64,000 nucleotides of DNA, taken from assembly GCA_019915135.1 (NCBI GenBank), contig JAHLMK010000004.1:434001-498000 (forward strand). The letters are read 5' to 3'. The DNA comes from Strobilurus pachycystidiatus (lineage: Eukaryota > Basidiomycota > Agaricomycetes > Agaricales > Physalacriaceae). The translations under genes and the position numbers were made by a program. The notes below the pieces were generated by a model, which made no database searches, was not told where the DNA came from, and saw nothing but the letters and a program-made list of their open reading frames with translations. Positions 22,864 through 34,386 of the stretch are shown here, in pieces (the first letter of the stretch is position 1; each line of letters begins with the position of its first letter).

Positions 22864-25800
22864 TCAACCAGAGCACATCACACACGCATCCTTGTTCTCC
22901 AACGAGCACGCAAGCTTCTCCGCCTCGTACTCGCGCTGCTTTTGTCTGCGGAGCGCAGCTGCGTACTCGGGATCCTCCACCGCCAGCTCAGCCATGATCT
23001 TCGCCAGCTCGGGGTCCTCCTCGGCCTCAGCCTCGGGCGCGGTGAGCGTCTCCGACGAGGAAGACGTTGAGATGGTTTGCGAGGACGTCGATGGTGCCAA
23101 AGGCGGTGGTGGGGCAGCAGCAACAGCCGGGGTGGGAGCGGTGACAGACGCTGGGACGGGGACAGATGCAACGGGTGCGGGTGAAGGTGTCGACTTCGCC
23201 ACCCTGGGATTGACCTGCTTGAGCAGACTCTGGTCGACCGTGAACTGGATAGCCTGCGCAGCCGGCCTCGTCCTCAGATAGTACATGCCCGTCTTCAAAC
23301 CCTTCTTCCACCCATAGAAGTGCATCGACGTCAGTTGTCCAAGCGTTGGAGCCTGTAGGTGGACATTCAAGCTCTGGCTTTGACAGATGAAGGCGCCACG
23401 GTCCGCAGCGAGGTCCAGGACCTTCTTCTGGCTAATCTCCCAGACGGTCTTGTAGATCGCCTTGACATTGTCGGGAATATTGGGGATGTTCTGGATGGAG
23501 CCGTTGTGCGCGATGATGAGGTTCTTCATGTTTTCATCCCAGAGACCGAGATCGACGAGCTCGCGGAGGAGCCACGGGCAGACGACTTGGAATTCGCCAG
23601 CAAGGACACGGCGGGTGTAGATGTTGCTGTAGGGAAAGCATGAGAAAGGTCATGGAGAAACAAGACATATATCTTACCTGGTATAAGGCTCGAAGCACTC
23701 GTTGTTGCCAAGCATCTGACTGGTCGACGCAGTGGGCATGGGAGCGCACAGAAGGGAGTTGCGAAGCCCATGCTTGGCGATCTTCTCCTTCAACGCGGCC
23801 CAGTCCCAGAGATCCGTCGGCGTCACGTCCCACAGGTCGTACTGCAACTGTCCCTTGGACGCTGGACTGCCCTCGTAGGTCTCGTAAGGACCCTCCGTCG
23901 CCGCCAGCTCAGCACTCATCTCAGCAGCAGCGTAGTAGATTGTCTCGAAGATCTGCTTGTTGAGTAGCTTCGCCTCTGGCGAATCGAACGGCATATGGAG
24001 AGCCATGAAGGTATCGGCAAGACCTTGGACACCGAGACCAATGGGGCGGTGACGCATGTTTGAGCGGCGCGCCTCGACGGTGGGGTAGAAGTTGACCTCA
24101 ATGACGCGGTTCAAGTTGAAGGCGACGACCTTGACGACATCGTAGAGTTTCTTGAAGTCGAATTTCCCTTCCTTGACGTAGGAGGGGAGAGCGAGAGATG
24201 CAAGGTTACAAACGGCGGTCTCTTCCGGTGAAGAGTACTCGATAATCTCCGTGCAGAGGTTGGACGACTTGATGGTGCCAAGGTTCTGTTGGTTCGACTT
24301 GGCTATAAGATTGTTTATTAGATGGGCAACATTTCTGAATCTATAGGACACGAACCATTGGAAGCATCTTTGTAACACATGAACGGCCCCCCAGTCTCGA
24401 TCTGGGCCTCGAGGATAGCATACCAGAGCTTCTGGGCGGGAATGGTCTTGCGAGCCCGACCCTCTTTCTCATACTTCTCGTAAAGGGCCTCGAATTCGGC
24501 ACCCCAGACCTCGTGGAGGTTGGGGGCTTCGTTGGGGCAGAACAGAGACCATTCGCCATTGGCTTCAACACGCTTCATGCTATCGAATGACGATCAGGAA
24601 AATATGGTGTAGACGCCAGCTTCAAGACTTACAAAAGATCACAGATCCAGAGTGCGTAGAAAAGATCGCGAGCGCGGACCTCTTCCTTGCCGTGGTTCTT
24701 CCTCAGGTCAAGGAACTCGAAGATGTCGGCGTGCCAGGGCTCAAGGTAGATGGCGAATGCACCTGGTCGCTTGTTACCACCTTGGTCTACATAGCGAGCG
24801 GTAGCATCGAAGGCGCGAAGCATGGGAACGATGCCGTTTGAGAACCCATTGGTACCGGCGATGTAAGATCTGAGTCGAGATTAGTCAAGTATCGACATCC
24901 CTTAAGAGAAAACATTACCCAGTTGCACGAATATTGTGGATACTGAGACCGATACCACCGGCGGTCTTACTGATCATTGCACAGTTCTTCAGAGTATCGT
25001 AGATGCCCTCAATAGAGTCGTCTTTCATGCAAACAAGGAAGCAGGAAGAAAGTTGAGGGTTGGGTGTACCGGCGTTGAAGAGAGTAGGGGATGCATGGGT
25101 GAAGTACTTTTCGGACATGAGGTTGTAGGTCTCGATGACCCGCTCAAGGTCAGAACCGTGGATACCGACAGCGACACGCATGATCATGTGTTGAGGTCGC
25201 TCAGCGACGCGGTTGTTGATACGAAGCAGGTATGAACGCTCCAAAGTCTTGAAGCCGAAGCTATGCCAAGATAAGTGAGCGATAGACGGAGGAGGATCAA
25301 AGGCGCGTACAAGTTGTAGTTGAAGTCGCGGTTGTAGATGATGGCAGAGTCGAGGGCTTCCGCGTTCGCCTTGACGATTTCGTATGTTTCTTGCGAGATC
25401 ATGCCTGATGGCTTGTTGTTCTTGGGGTTCACTGGGGCGGTGTCAGCGTTGCATATACATTATACTGAGGGTGCGCACCATAGTTGTACAGATCAGTGAT
25501 GACTTGGGAGAAACTCTTCTTGGTCTCTTTGTGGAGATTTGATATCGCAATACGGGCAGCAAGGACGGCATAGTCGGGATGCTTGGTGGTCAGGTATGCG
25601 GCAGTTTCCGATGCGAGGTTCTGTAGGGAATGTGAGATGGGCGGGATAAGTGGCGAGTGATCGACTCACATCGAGCTCGACGGTGGTAACACCCCCATAT
25701 ACACCCTGCACAACCTTCTGGGTGACCCTAGCAGCCTGTCAGTGGCGCTTTGGAGGGATGAGGAAGCGAAAGAACGCACTCTACGGGATTGATGTAGTCC

Positions 25801-26070
25801 ATGTCGAGGCCATAGCACAGCTTGTCGATGCGCGTGGTGATCTGGGGCGGCGACGGTCAGCAAGTGGCGACGCAAAACGCGATGGGGGTGCTCGCCTTGT
25901 CGAATTGAATGCGCTCCTTGCGACTGGAGAGGAAAGAAAGTGTATAACACGTTAGCGACGCGATACGACGCGTCAAAAGGGCACTGACCCGTCTGGGAAA
26001 ATTTTCGGTCAGCAACAGCGAGCGCGTCGGGAGCAGCAGTGGACTTACCTCGCTTGAAAACATAAGCCAT
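22864..26070 (-). CDS. RNR1: Ribonucleoside-diphosphate reductase large subunit
   Basis: Spliced minus-strand gene starting [18 protein letters not shown] (ATG 26068-26070) in the ATP-cone, about 880 residues after joining. Conserved blocks follow in order: [84 protein letters not shown] (redox Cys), [46 protein letters not shown] (the active-site N-x-C-x-E triad), [14 protein letters not shown] (second redox Cys), [33 protein letters not shown] and [10 protein letters not shown] (radical-transfer Tyr pair). The C-terminal swinging arm ends CVMCSG, preceded by a long Ala/Pro/Ser linker. It reduces ribonucleotides for DNA synthesis with the small subunit. The intron after IQFDK uses a GC donor (GCGAGC). 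MCB boxes upstream suggest G1/S control. Confidence 0.95.
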
Positions 26071-26164
26071 GGCAGTCAAGGTAGTGTGGGAGGAAGAAGA
26101 GCGGGAGCGGAGGGAAAAGAGGGAGGAGGGCAGGTGGTGGTCGTGGTGAATGGGCAAGAGCGTC

Positions 26165-26171
26165 TTATAAA
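26165..26171 (-). promoter_or_regulatory. TATA box of the reductase gene
   Basis: TTTATAAG read on the minus strand lies about 95 bp upstream of the RNR1 ATG. Confidence 0.45.
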
Positions 26172-26360
26172 TTGCCCTCTGACCAATCGGGTTGACCTTC
26201 CCACGGCCAGGCGGCACAATCGGCTTTCAGCTCATTTTGCCTGGATTATACTCATGTATCGGCCTTTCGTTCTCTTCAAGCCGCAATACTGAAGATATGT
26301 CTTTCAGGTCTCCTTTTGCAGCGCGACCACTGACCAGACTGGGTGAAATGCGCGCATTTT

Positions 26361-26402
26361 ACGCGTTTCAGGGTCGAGTCACGCTCATTCAACGAGACGC
26401 GT
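26361..26402. promoter_or_regulatory. Two MluI cell-cycle boxes (ACGCGT)
   Basis: Perfect ACGCGT palindromes at 26361-26366 and 26397-26402 lie about 290-330 bp upstream of the RNR1 start. ACGCGT is the binding site of the MBF (Mbp1-Swi6) factor that drives G1/S genes, and RNR1 is a classic target in yeasts. The sites also face the divergent Pol delta-like gene. Confidence 0.6.
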
Positions 26403-26896
26403 TGTTGTCGTTTATGTTTTACTCGAGGTGGAGACTGCCATATGGCACCCTTGACCGCCTTGACCGCATCAGTCATGATTCAGATCAGTCATTCTGAATC
26501 ATAAATCGCTCCCGCTTGGTTGCGTGCGAGCAATCCATCCTAGGGAGTCGACAGATAACAAACCACGAAGTACTTGACTCTACCGGGTCCCTCTATCTCG
26601 AGGACGGATATACGTCCTCGTGTGTGTATGTCATCACACAACGACGAGCTCGCCCAATCTGCGCCCAGAGATGCGGACCATCGTGTCGTGATGGCCGTCG
26701 AAAGGAAACAAAGCGGCGTGCGCACGGACCATGCCTTCTATTTTGGGCTTGCCTCCTCCCATCATCAGCGAGACTGACAGCGATCGTAAACGCTTGTGTC
26801 ATTATGGCCGAAGAAAGGCATGTCATCTGTGGTTCATCCTGTAGAATCTAAGCAAGCTCCAGCTCGAGTCCCCCAATACCGCAACCTTCAACGTGG

Positions 26897-28911
26897 ATGC
26901 AAGATCTGAAGGACATGCCCAAGCCGCTGCAATGGGACGGTAAGATCATTCGACTAGCTGGAAATCAAACACTGACGAGAATCAGATCCGAGCATGCTCA
27001 GAACGCGTCAAAACATGTCCTCACACGAACCAATCAGTAGGACTGCCATCTCATAAGCTCAGAACGCGTCCCTAACAGTTCGTGTTCATAGTCTTTCAGC
27101 ATATCGACATCCACAAGTATGCCGATCCAGAGGACGACGTTGAAGACATCATACTGCTGTTCGGTGTAACCGATGTGCGCCGCTAAGCCCAATCTCATGC
27201 CACGGCTCTTACTTCTCTGAAAGCGCAGCTGGGAAACAGTGTCTGTGCCAGAGTCCTAGGCTTCCTCCCATACTTCTTTTACGCACCACCGCCAGAAGCG
27301 CCTGCTTCGCAAGAGGACTTGACCGCGTTTGCACACTCCTTCAAGGTTGGATGTCTCACCTCCGGTCTGAAGTTTTATGCTCAACGGTCGCGGTGGCAGG
27401 GCAAACTCGACATCACCGTAGAACACATTCACGGACAGCTCGAGCACGAAAACGCCGAGACAGACTTCTTCAGGGTGTCATCCCGCAACAGGTCGTCTCT
27501 ACGTGTCATAAAGAATGAGTTGTTACACTCTCCTTGCCGTCCCGCGCTTACTTACGATACGCGTCTTACGGTTCTTCAAAGATCCCGACAACGCCTACGT
27601 GGACCCACAATTTCGAGGCGGAACGATCTGCGAGGACAAGCTCAGAACCACAACGCGGTTTATGATAGACAAGCAGGTAATCGGTCACCGTACGGATTCA
27701 TGACTCTCCTTGAACCTTCTTCGATGTGTAGATCAAAGCCATGTCCTGGATCGAAGTCCCACCAAATGCTTACCACTTGGACGAAGACCGGCTTTCTTCT
27801 TGTCAAATCGAATTCAGCGTGCAGTACGTCTAGATTTACACTTCCTCCCACAAGCTGATGACCCGATCAACTAGCCACGAAGATCTCAATTATCACGACC
27901 CATCGACTCAAACCTATGGCAGGATGGCGCCACTTCGAATTATGACATTCGACATAGAGACGAACGTTCCGAGTCCAGATAGCGATGTCCCGCCAATTCC
28001 TCGCCCCACTGATGACGCTGTCTTCCAGATTGCTGTTATGGTGGCTACGCTAGGTAGGTACCTCGTCGCTGAAGTCTCATATATTCCTAGTGCTTGTCTA
28101 AACACTACTTTTGCCGTAGGGACTCGGCTAGACCACCCACCCACACGGGTAGTGTTCACGCTCGACTCCTGTGATCCCATAGACGGCGCGGTGGTCAAAT
28201 CCTTCGAGGACGAGCTCGAGATGATCGAAGCGTGGATAACATTCGTAAGCGACGTAGATCCAGACATCCTCACCGGGTTCAACATCGGGAAATTCGACCT
28301 CCCGTACATCATTCACCGTATGAACTTCTCTGGGCGGACCTGTGTTCTCGGCAGAGTCCTCACTGGTACGTTCTCCCGCTCACCTCCCTGTCCGTGAGAT
28401 CTCAAGGCGAAGTTTGCGCTGGCAGTGAGCGACCGTTGTAGATTGGACCAAACCAAACCAGCCCCTGTCATAGCCGGCCGGCCACAACTGGACGTCTATT
28501 GGTACTTTCGGTACAAATACGGCACACAACGATGGGGCGAGGGGGGCATGAAGCTCAGCCCGCTCTCGCATCGGTTTCTCAAAATGGCAAAAGAGGACAT
28601 CAGCTTTAGGGTGATCCCGAAGTTGCAGAATGGGAAGAGTGAGACGAGGCGGAGGTTGGCATTGTATTGTTTGAAGGTGAGAGTGGGACAACGACAAAAA
28701 GGCGACTCAAGGATTGGTCTCTGATTGTGTACAGGACGCGTGGCTCCCTTTGAAGTTCTTGAGCGAACTGGGAATCGTCGCTGAAGTCGTGGCGCTGGCG
28801 AGGAAACAGTATATCCCTTTCGATTCGGTGTTTAATCGAGACTTGAACGCGCAGGCGAGAAGGTATGCAGTGGGGAAGAGTCGGGGTGTAGTGTTGACCA
28901 TGAGTGCTTAA
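26897..28911 (+). CDS. DNA polymerase delta-like protein, exonuclease part only
   Basis: Spliced plus-strand gene resembling the N-terminal half of the Pol delta catalytic subunit. Blocks in order: MQDLKDMPKPLQWDD (assumed start; the 5' end is uncertain), VFQHIDIHKYADPEDD, LLFGVTD, VCARVLGFLPYFFYAPPPE, FFKDPDNAYVDPQFRGG, MSWIEVPPNAYHL, then MAPLRIMTFDIET (ExoI, D-x-E), FVSDVDPDILTGFNIGKFDL (ExoII, N-x3-F-D), GRPQLDVYWYFRYKYG and ALYCLKDAWLPLKFLSELG (ExoIII, Y-x3-D). The frame stops at 28911 after ARRYAVGKSRGVVLTMSA, where a true Pol delta would continue into the palm (SLYPS, DTDS). I find no polymerase motif downstream. The exonuclease residues look intact, so it may be a free-standing 3'-5' exonuclease or a truncated paralogue on its way to decay. 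Expression is not known. Confidence 0.7.
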
Positions 28912-29953
28912 TTGACCTCTTCTTTTGTCGTTGGGAAATGCGATCGGACAGTGCCAACGACAAACTTATTCCCCGGCTTTTCCAGCAGACGACGTTGTTG
29001 TCAACTTGTCGAGTTGATGTTACAGTCTATTTCAGACTTCAGCCACTGGCATTTACCTTCGACACAGGCCGGTAGCCGTAAGAATCTTTGTACCCTTGTC
29101 ATTCGTTGGCCTCGGGATGCGACCGAGGATGTTCATCTTTCACCATGCCTGTGGATAAGACGACTACTCGGGCAATGGTTTTCCATACTAGTTTTGGTTT
29201 CTGGTCCAAGTTGACAGAGGTCATCTGATTGACCAGTCCGATAGCCGAGTACACGATGTTCCACTACAACAGCAGTCCAAAGCGCGTCAGTAACGACACT
29301 CCGTGACACACTTTGGTTCTTGATGTCAATCAGTGAATCAGAGACTACAGCTTTCATCTGAGATTGAGCGTCGGAGAGAAGTTCAAGGAGGCCGAGTTTC
29401 TCAAACGTCACTTCACTGAATCAAGTGTAGAAAAAGTATTCCACGCCATGACTTTACCGCCTTCTTCGTCCCTTATCATGTAGGGACATGATCCACGCCA
29501 CGACTTTACCGCCTTCTGTGTCCCTCGTTGACATTTACTCTTCCTCGGGCAGTCACTTCAAAGTTCGGCCGTGGGTTATGGCATTCCGTGCAGGCACCCG
29601 AAACGAATGCATGCAAACCCGAATCGGCCATTTGGGGACGACGGGTAAGCACCATTCGAAGAAGAATTTGAAGGGGGCCCCGGTAAGGACCTACTAATTG
29701 TACCGAATCTAATGGGATGACGATATGGTAAATTTGACCTCAACGTTACATGCGCAGGTGTGGTTGACTGTGACGGAAAACTACCAGAGGATACCCGTCG
29801 TGATATCCTGGTGATACCTATATGTATGAGCCTTTGGCTTTCTTCTGTTCCCATTTCTTGTCCTCGTCTTGACAGCTCGTAGTCGACATCAATCTTCCCC
29901 CCAATCTGTACCCATTTCTCCCAGTCCATTTCATCGTCAGCCCACGACTAGCC
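28912..29953. other. Intergenic, no polymerase remnant seen
   Basis: Searched by eye in all frames for the missing Pol delta palm/thumb motifs; none found. Short frames on both strands lack motifs. Confidence 0.45.
29441..29525 (+). repeat. Short direct duplication
   Basis: A 33-bp unit (29441-29473) recurs at 29493-29525 with three substitutions, offset 52 bp. Each contains GACTTTACCGCCTTCT. Confidence 0.7.
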
Positions 29954-30385
29954 ATGTCGTCTTCTGCTGCGTCACCGACTTCACAGTCCAGCCCGCCACA
30001 GCAAACAGCCGCCACCTCGCCTAGTCCTATGAGTGCGGGCGGGCTTGGCATTGAGCTCGTCAACTTACCCGACGAGCCAGACGCGTCGGAAATTACGCCC
30101 CCTTCGCTCTTGTGGTCAACATCGCCATCGCAGGGCGTCGTCTTCACCCCAGGTCTCTCCACTATCTTGTGTATGAACGCCGTTACTGAGGTGTTTATTT
30201 CTAGAGGAACGAGCTTCCTCCCACCCCCTTCCTCTTCAGCACCAACGTCGTCGAGACCTGACAAAGAGTGGAGAACAAGCTCCCTCCAATTCCTGATCCG
30301 TGAGTTCTCGGTAGATGCTTGATCTCATGCTCAAGTTTTCACCTAAGGAAATAGCAGATACGCGTTTCAGACGCGACACGCTTTA
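29954..30385 (+). CDS. Small Ser/Pro-rich hypothetical protein
   Basis: ATG 29954 follows a pyrimidine-rich leader. The frame starts MSSSAASPTSQSSPPQQTAA and continues through a more structured stretch (GIELVNLPDEPDASEITPPS, LLWSTSPSQGVVFTPG). One intron (GTCTCT to TTCTAG, about 30151-30204) and a second (GTGAGT to AGCAG, about 30301-30358) would give the ending HTRFRRDTL with stop near 30385; without the second, the frame stops at 30322. I do not recognise a family. It could be a short regulatory or disordered protein. Low complexity means it may be over-called. Confidence 0.45.
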
Positions 30386-30521
30386 GTTAGTGGCTTCGTT
30401 GGTCTTATCAGACTTGAAAGATAGTAGCGAAGATACCCGGATGAAGGAATTTTATATGTACAACAGGACTTTAGCTGGAATGAGGACAATGAGTGACCGG
30501 ATAGCGAGGAAAGCCACAAGC

Positions 30522-31817
30522 TCACAGATAATATAAATCCATATCCACATCATACGCATACGAAAACTTCTCGAACCCGCTCTTCTCCGTCAGCGGGAAG
30601 CCCTTCTGGCACAGCTCGACTGCATCCAAGTTGGCGGGCGACCTCACGAAGATATCAATCCTCCGAGTCTTCAATCGTGACAACGCCTGATCCACTACAC
30701 GCCACTCGGCCCAAGGATCTTCGTATAAGGGGGAAAACAGCCTCCGAGTCCCGTCCCAGATGAACTGCATTTGGGTGTTCGGGTTGAGCACGATGATCAA
30801 TTCAAAGACTTCTAAGACGGGAGAGGAAAGGGAGGAAAGAGTCGCAGCGATGTACTCCCAAGCCCGGGGGAGGTCAGCCGGGATAACTCCTTCCACGTTC
30901 AAGGCAAGACGGACAGTCCTGAGGGAGGTACATTGACTCAAATCGTAAGGCTCGAAGGTCTCGTCTATGAATAGCAAGAATATGTCAGAAAGGGCTCAAA
31001 GAAGCGGAGCAATAACCTCACTTGTATCGGTGATGGTACCATTCAATTCCAATGCGACGGTGTCACCCCCCAAAAGCTGACTGAAAGACTTTCGAAGGGA
31101 CGATGACCAGTGGAGACAATAAACGGACAGGCTCAAAATGTCAGATATGTCCAACAACGAGGCGGGGCTGAGAAGATATTCCAGGAAACACTCCGTGAGA
31201 TGGAAGGATAGGTGTTTGATATGAATTCGGTCTGCGGGCGAAGACCGACTGAGGGTGCTGGTGACATTTTGACAATGCCGTGTCGAGTCGCCTCGTAGAT
31301 GGAAGGGTTTATCCAGAATGAGGCGATCCAGCCGCCTACCCTTGAATAAGGACAGCATGGCCTGACACGAGGCAGCATGAAAAGTGTGAAGCTCGTATGC
31401 GTTTATATTCGATAGGCGGAACACCGACGCGTCGCTAAAGAGCGGAATAAACCCCTGGACGGGCAGACACAGTCCACCTCCTCCGGAAAAAGAAAGGTCC
31501 CGAAGGTTTGGCATGGACTTCAAGAAGTCCAAGACGTCGTGCTCTTGAGACAGCCAGAGCCGATTCCGCACGACGTCCCCGTGGTCGACAAAGCTGACGT
31601 GTCGGGGGAGAAGGGAGAGTCGGGGCGCCCCAGCGAATACCCGCTGGAGTCTGTGCAGCAGGTGTGCGTTACCAAGTTTGATGGAGTGGAAGTGGTTCGC
31701 TTGGCTCCGTGAGCGCCATGAGCGGGAGACAAGTGAGAGGGCGAGCATGCTGTGTGTGGAGTCGGCATGGCGCAGGTCAATTATCGTGTCGACGAGCTCC
31801 TGTGGAAGTTGGGGCAT
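30522..31817 (-). CDS. F-box-like protein
   Basis: Minus-strand gene starting MPQLPQELVDTIIDLRHADS (ATG 31815-31817), the basidiomycete F-box-like N terminus, with LALSLVSRSWRSRSQANHF. It continues with RLSLLPRHVSFVDHGDVV and leucine-rich stretches (FLKSMPNLRDLSFSG, RRLDRLILDKPFHL, IHIKHLSFHLTECFLEYL). An intron near 30967-31010 separates this from the last exon (YDLSQCTSLRTVRLALNVEG to DVDMDLYYL, stop 30522). Length about 425 residues. Such proteins are expanded families in mushrooms and probably serve as SCF substrate receptors, target unknown. A decayed relative lies at 62.4-63.5 kb. Confidence 0.75.
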
Positions 31818-32208
31818 TGTCGTAAAAAGAGAGAACACGCTCGAGGCTCATGGTTACACCTACCCTGTCCGCTCACCCGCCGAAAACGTGTCGGATCGAC
31901 GCCTCATGTCGGTCGAGCCTCTGTGATGCCAGTCGGGCCTTTGAGGGATTTTCCCATGACGCACAATGTGTTTATCGTGTAGCGCAGATGAAAGTCGGGA
32001 GAAGAACTGAAGAAGAGACCATGTCACGGTTCGTCACCGTCACTCTCAAAGTTGAGTATCGCAGACTCTTTCAGTCATGTCCTCCTTACTGCTCGGCTTG
32101 AATGACTTCTCAGTAGCCGTAGATTTAGAGCCTTGTTCTACTAGTTATATTGTATGTTCTAAGCTTGGGGGGGTTTGACCAACAAACAAGCGCCACACAT
32201 CGAGGTAT

Positions 32209-32292
32209 GGGTACCTGGCGCAATGGTAGCGCGTTTGGCTTCGACTGCTAAATGGCACCAAAAGGTTGTAGGTTCGAGTCCTGCGGTGCTCA
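32209..32292 (+). tRNA. tRNA-Arg (anticodon TCG), with intron
   Basis: The acceptor stem GGGTACC pairs with GGTGCTC (G-T pairs allowed), discriminator A at 32292. The D arm contains GGCGCAATGGTAGCGC. Anticodon stem TTTGG/CCAAA with loop C-T-TCG-A places anticodon TCG at 32241-32243. A 12-nt intron (32245-32256) sits just 3' of position 37. The T arm is GTAGG TTCGAGT CCTGC. Flanking Pol II genes start about 390 bp (minus) and 630 bp (plus) away. Confidence 0.9.
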
Positions 32293-32856
32293 TGTGTTTT
32301 GCTTCTTGGACGGGCTAACACTGCCTAACACTGCAACAGTTTTCTAGATTTCTTGACTCAGAATCTTGACTATTGAGTCAGACAATGAGTCTTGACTCTT
32401 GAATCTTGATTTTGAATTTCGAATCTTACTACTGTATCAGAGACTTAGAAGTCAGAACCAACTTCTTTGGAAATCAGGATTGGAGATCCAGTACTCGGGC
32501 CTCAGGACCCAACCGACAGAGAGTTCAGAGCTAAGAACTGAGAAACTCAGCAGGGCTGAGCAAAATGAGACCAAGCGACTGACTTCCTTATGCTTAGATC
32601 GCGTCGGGGGCGTGAGAAAGTGAGGGCCCAAATTGGAGACCTCCGATATTGCCAGCTTTGCCCTTTGGCTTCCACCATGCCATCCTCCCTCAGACCGCCA
32701 CTGCCGTCCCCACGGCGCTATCCGTCACCGACATACGCACGTACTGGGACGATGCTGGCTGGACATTTGACCTTGGCTCTTTGATCAACACGCCTGGCGC
32801 TTTGTTCAGCATGACTGGCGCATTGTCCACCCGATTTATACATATTGTTGCCCGAC
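32293..32856. other. Intergenic with GAATCTTGA-type simple repeats
   Basis: About 32350-32425 is a degenerate run of GAATCTTGA/GAGTCTTGACT words. The rest is promoter-proximal sequence of the coiled-coil gene. No gene seen. Confidence 0.5.
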
Positions 32857-32864
32857 TATATAAG
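32857..32864 (+). promoter_or_regulatory. TATA box of the coiled-coil protein gene
   Basis: TATATAAG lies 62 bp upstream of the ATG at 32919. Confidence 0.55.
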
Positions 32865-32918
32865 CTACCATGAGCGCTCCGTTCGCCACCCATACCGTCA
32901 TTGTCTTTCCCCACCACA

Positions 32919-34386
32919 ATGCTCGCCCTCATCATCCTTAGCATCTGCGAATTCATCCGCCTCTTGGCGTTGAACTTACCTATCCTTCTTCAGAAGGCTG
33001 TGAAGGTGTGCTATACCACCTTTGAGTCGACCTCACTGACCTCTCATAGCTCTTTGACTGCTCTTCCCCTGTCGCGCTTGAGATCCGCCCCGTTTCGACG
33101 GTCAACACCAATGACAACGCAAAGACAGTGTGTTGCTTCAAATACCTTTCGAAATTTATCTTATGAATTCTACAGATCGATTGGCTGAAGAGGCAGCTAT
33201 TCAATAATCAACAATTCCTCAAGGCCAACGACGACGCGCACAATGCGACAATCAACCGTCTCCACTCTCACATTCATCTACTCGACACGCGCATAGTCTC
33301 TCTCGAGGCCCAAGTCAAATGCAAGGACGATCTTCTTGTCGACCGCCCGCAAAGCCGTCGCACACAGCGAGTAGAGGCCGCCCTCAGCGAAACCAAGCTC
33401 AAGAATGCCACTCTCCAACAAGAGGTCCTCGCGCTGAAGCACGCCCAGAAAGAGTCCGCTATCGAATGCTCGAACTTGGTTGGTAAAATCAACATGCTTT
33501 CGAATGCGCGCGATTCCGCTCTTTCTGAGGTAGATCTTTGCTCTCTCGTCATTGTGACCGTGCTGAACCAAATTGTAAGGCTCAACTCTACCGGAATCAG
33601 TGCCTGGAGCTTCAATATAGGGTGGCCCAGCATCAGTACCACCCTGTGCCACCCTCGCTGGCCGGCTTCGGTATAGCGATCATGAGTCCCCCGGCTCAAC
33701 CGAAGCAGCATTCGTACCCTTCACCCCCCGCCTCTCCGCCTCGAGGGGGGCTTCCCGCTTCCTCCGATACAATTCCTCTCCCTTTCCCTGTGTCTCCAGA
33801 GACGCCAGCACTGGCCAACCAACCTGCTTCATTCGATATCATCACGTCTGTGTCGTCAAGGACATTGTTGACGCCATCGCAATCCCCAGAGTCTTCTCCT
33901 CAACCTTTGTCTGGACACACGCCTGACGACTCGGCCTCACAACCCCTCGGAATCGCTTTGCACTCTGCTCTGCCATCTCCCTCTTCCTTCGACACACAAA
34001 CTATCCTCGCCCCGAAGCCTATATCTGCTGCAGCAAAATCTGCCTTCGAACTCATCCTCACCCCCGAGCCTTCGTCTTCCACTCCACAGTCGCCGCCGGC
34101 CTGTCCGCCTAAGCCTAAAGGCACGACTAATCTCAAAGCCACGGTCCGGTCCAAAGGCATAGACAAGTACACGGGCTCGTCTCAATTCGGAAGGGGAAAG
34201 ACCAGGGCATTTGAGCAGAGGATGGAACTCGTCGAGGCGGCGCTCTTCAGGGCATACAAGCGGCTTGTCTCGAAAGCTTTCAAGAAGCAGTATCAGCCGC
34301 TTGTTCCCCTGAAGGATGGCGAAATGTTGGACCTCGATGCGAATGGGAATGTTGCGACGAGGCCAAACTCGCCCATCAGGAAGTAG
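32919..34386 (+). CDS. Membrane-anchored coiled-coil, Pro/Ser-rich hypothetical protein
   Basis: ATG 32919 after a good TATA box starts MLALIILSICEFIRLLALNL, a hydrophobic signal-anchor. Introns near 33007-33050 and 33120-33176 lead to a helical segment (IDWLKRQLFNNQQFLKAND to ECSNLVGKINMLSNARDS, about 115 residues) with heptad spacing and many charged residues (SLEAQVKCKDD, KLKNATLQQEVLALKHAQ), clearly a coiled coil. After another intron near 33530-33580 the rest is a long Pro/Ser-rich region (PPAQPKQHSYPSPPASPP) and a basic, more conserved-looking end with GIDKYTGSSQFGRGKTRAFE and MELVEAALFRAYKRLVSKAF. Family not recognised. Possibly a tether or scaffold; inference only. Confidence 0.6.

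Noticed and set aside
22878..23281. Ser/Ala- and Arg-rich open frames on both strands
   Set aside because: They overlap the C-terminal Ala/Pro/Ser linker exon of RNR1 in other frames; low-complexity codons keep antisense frames open.
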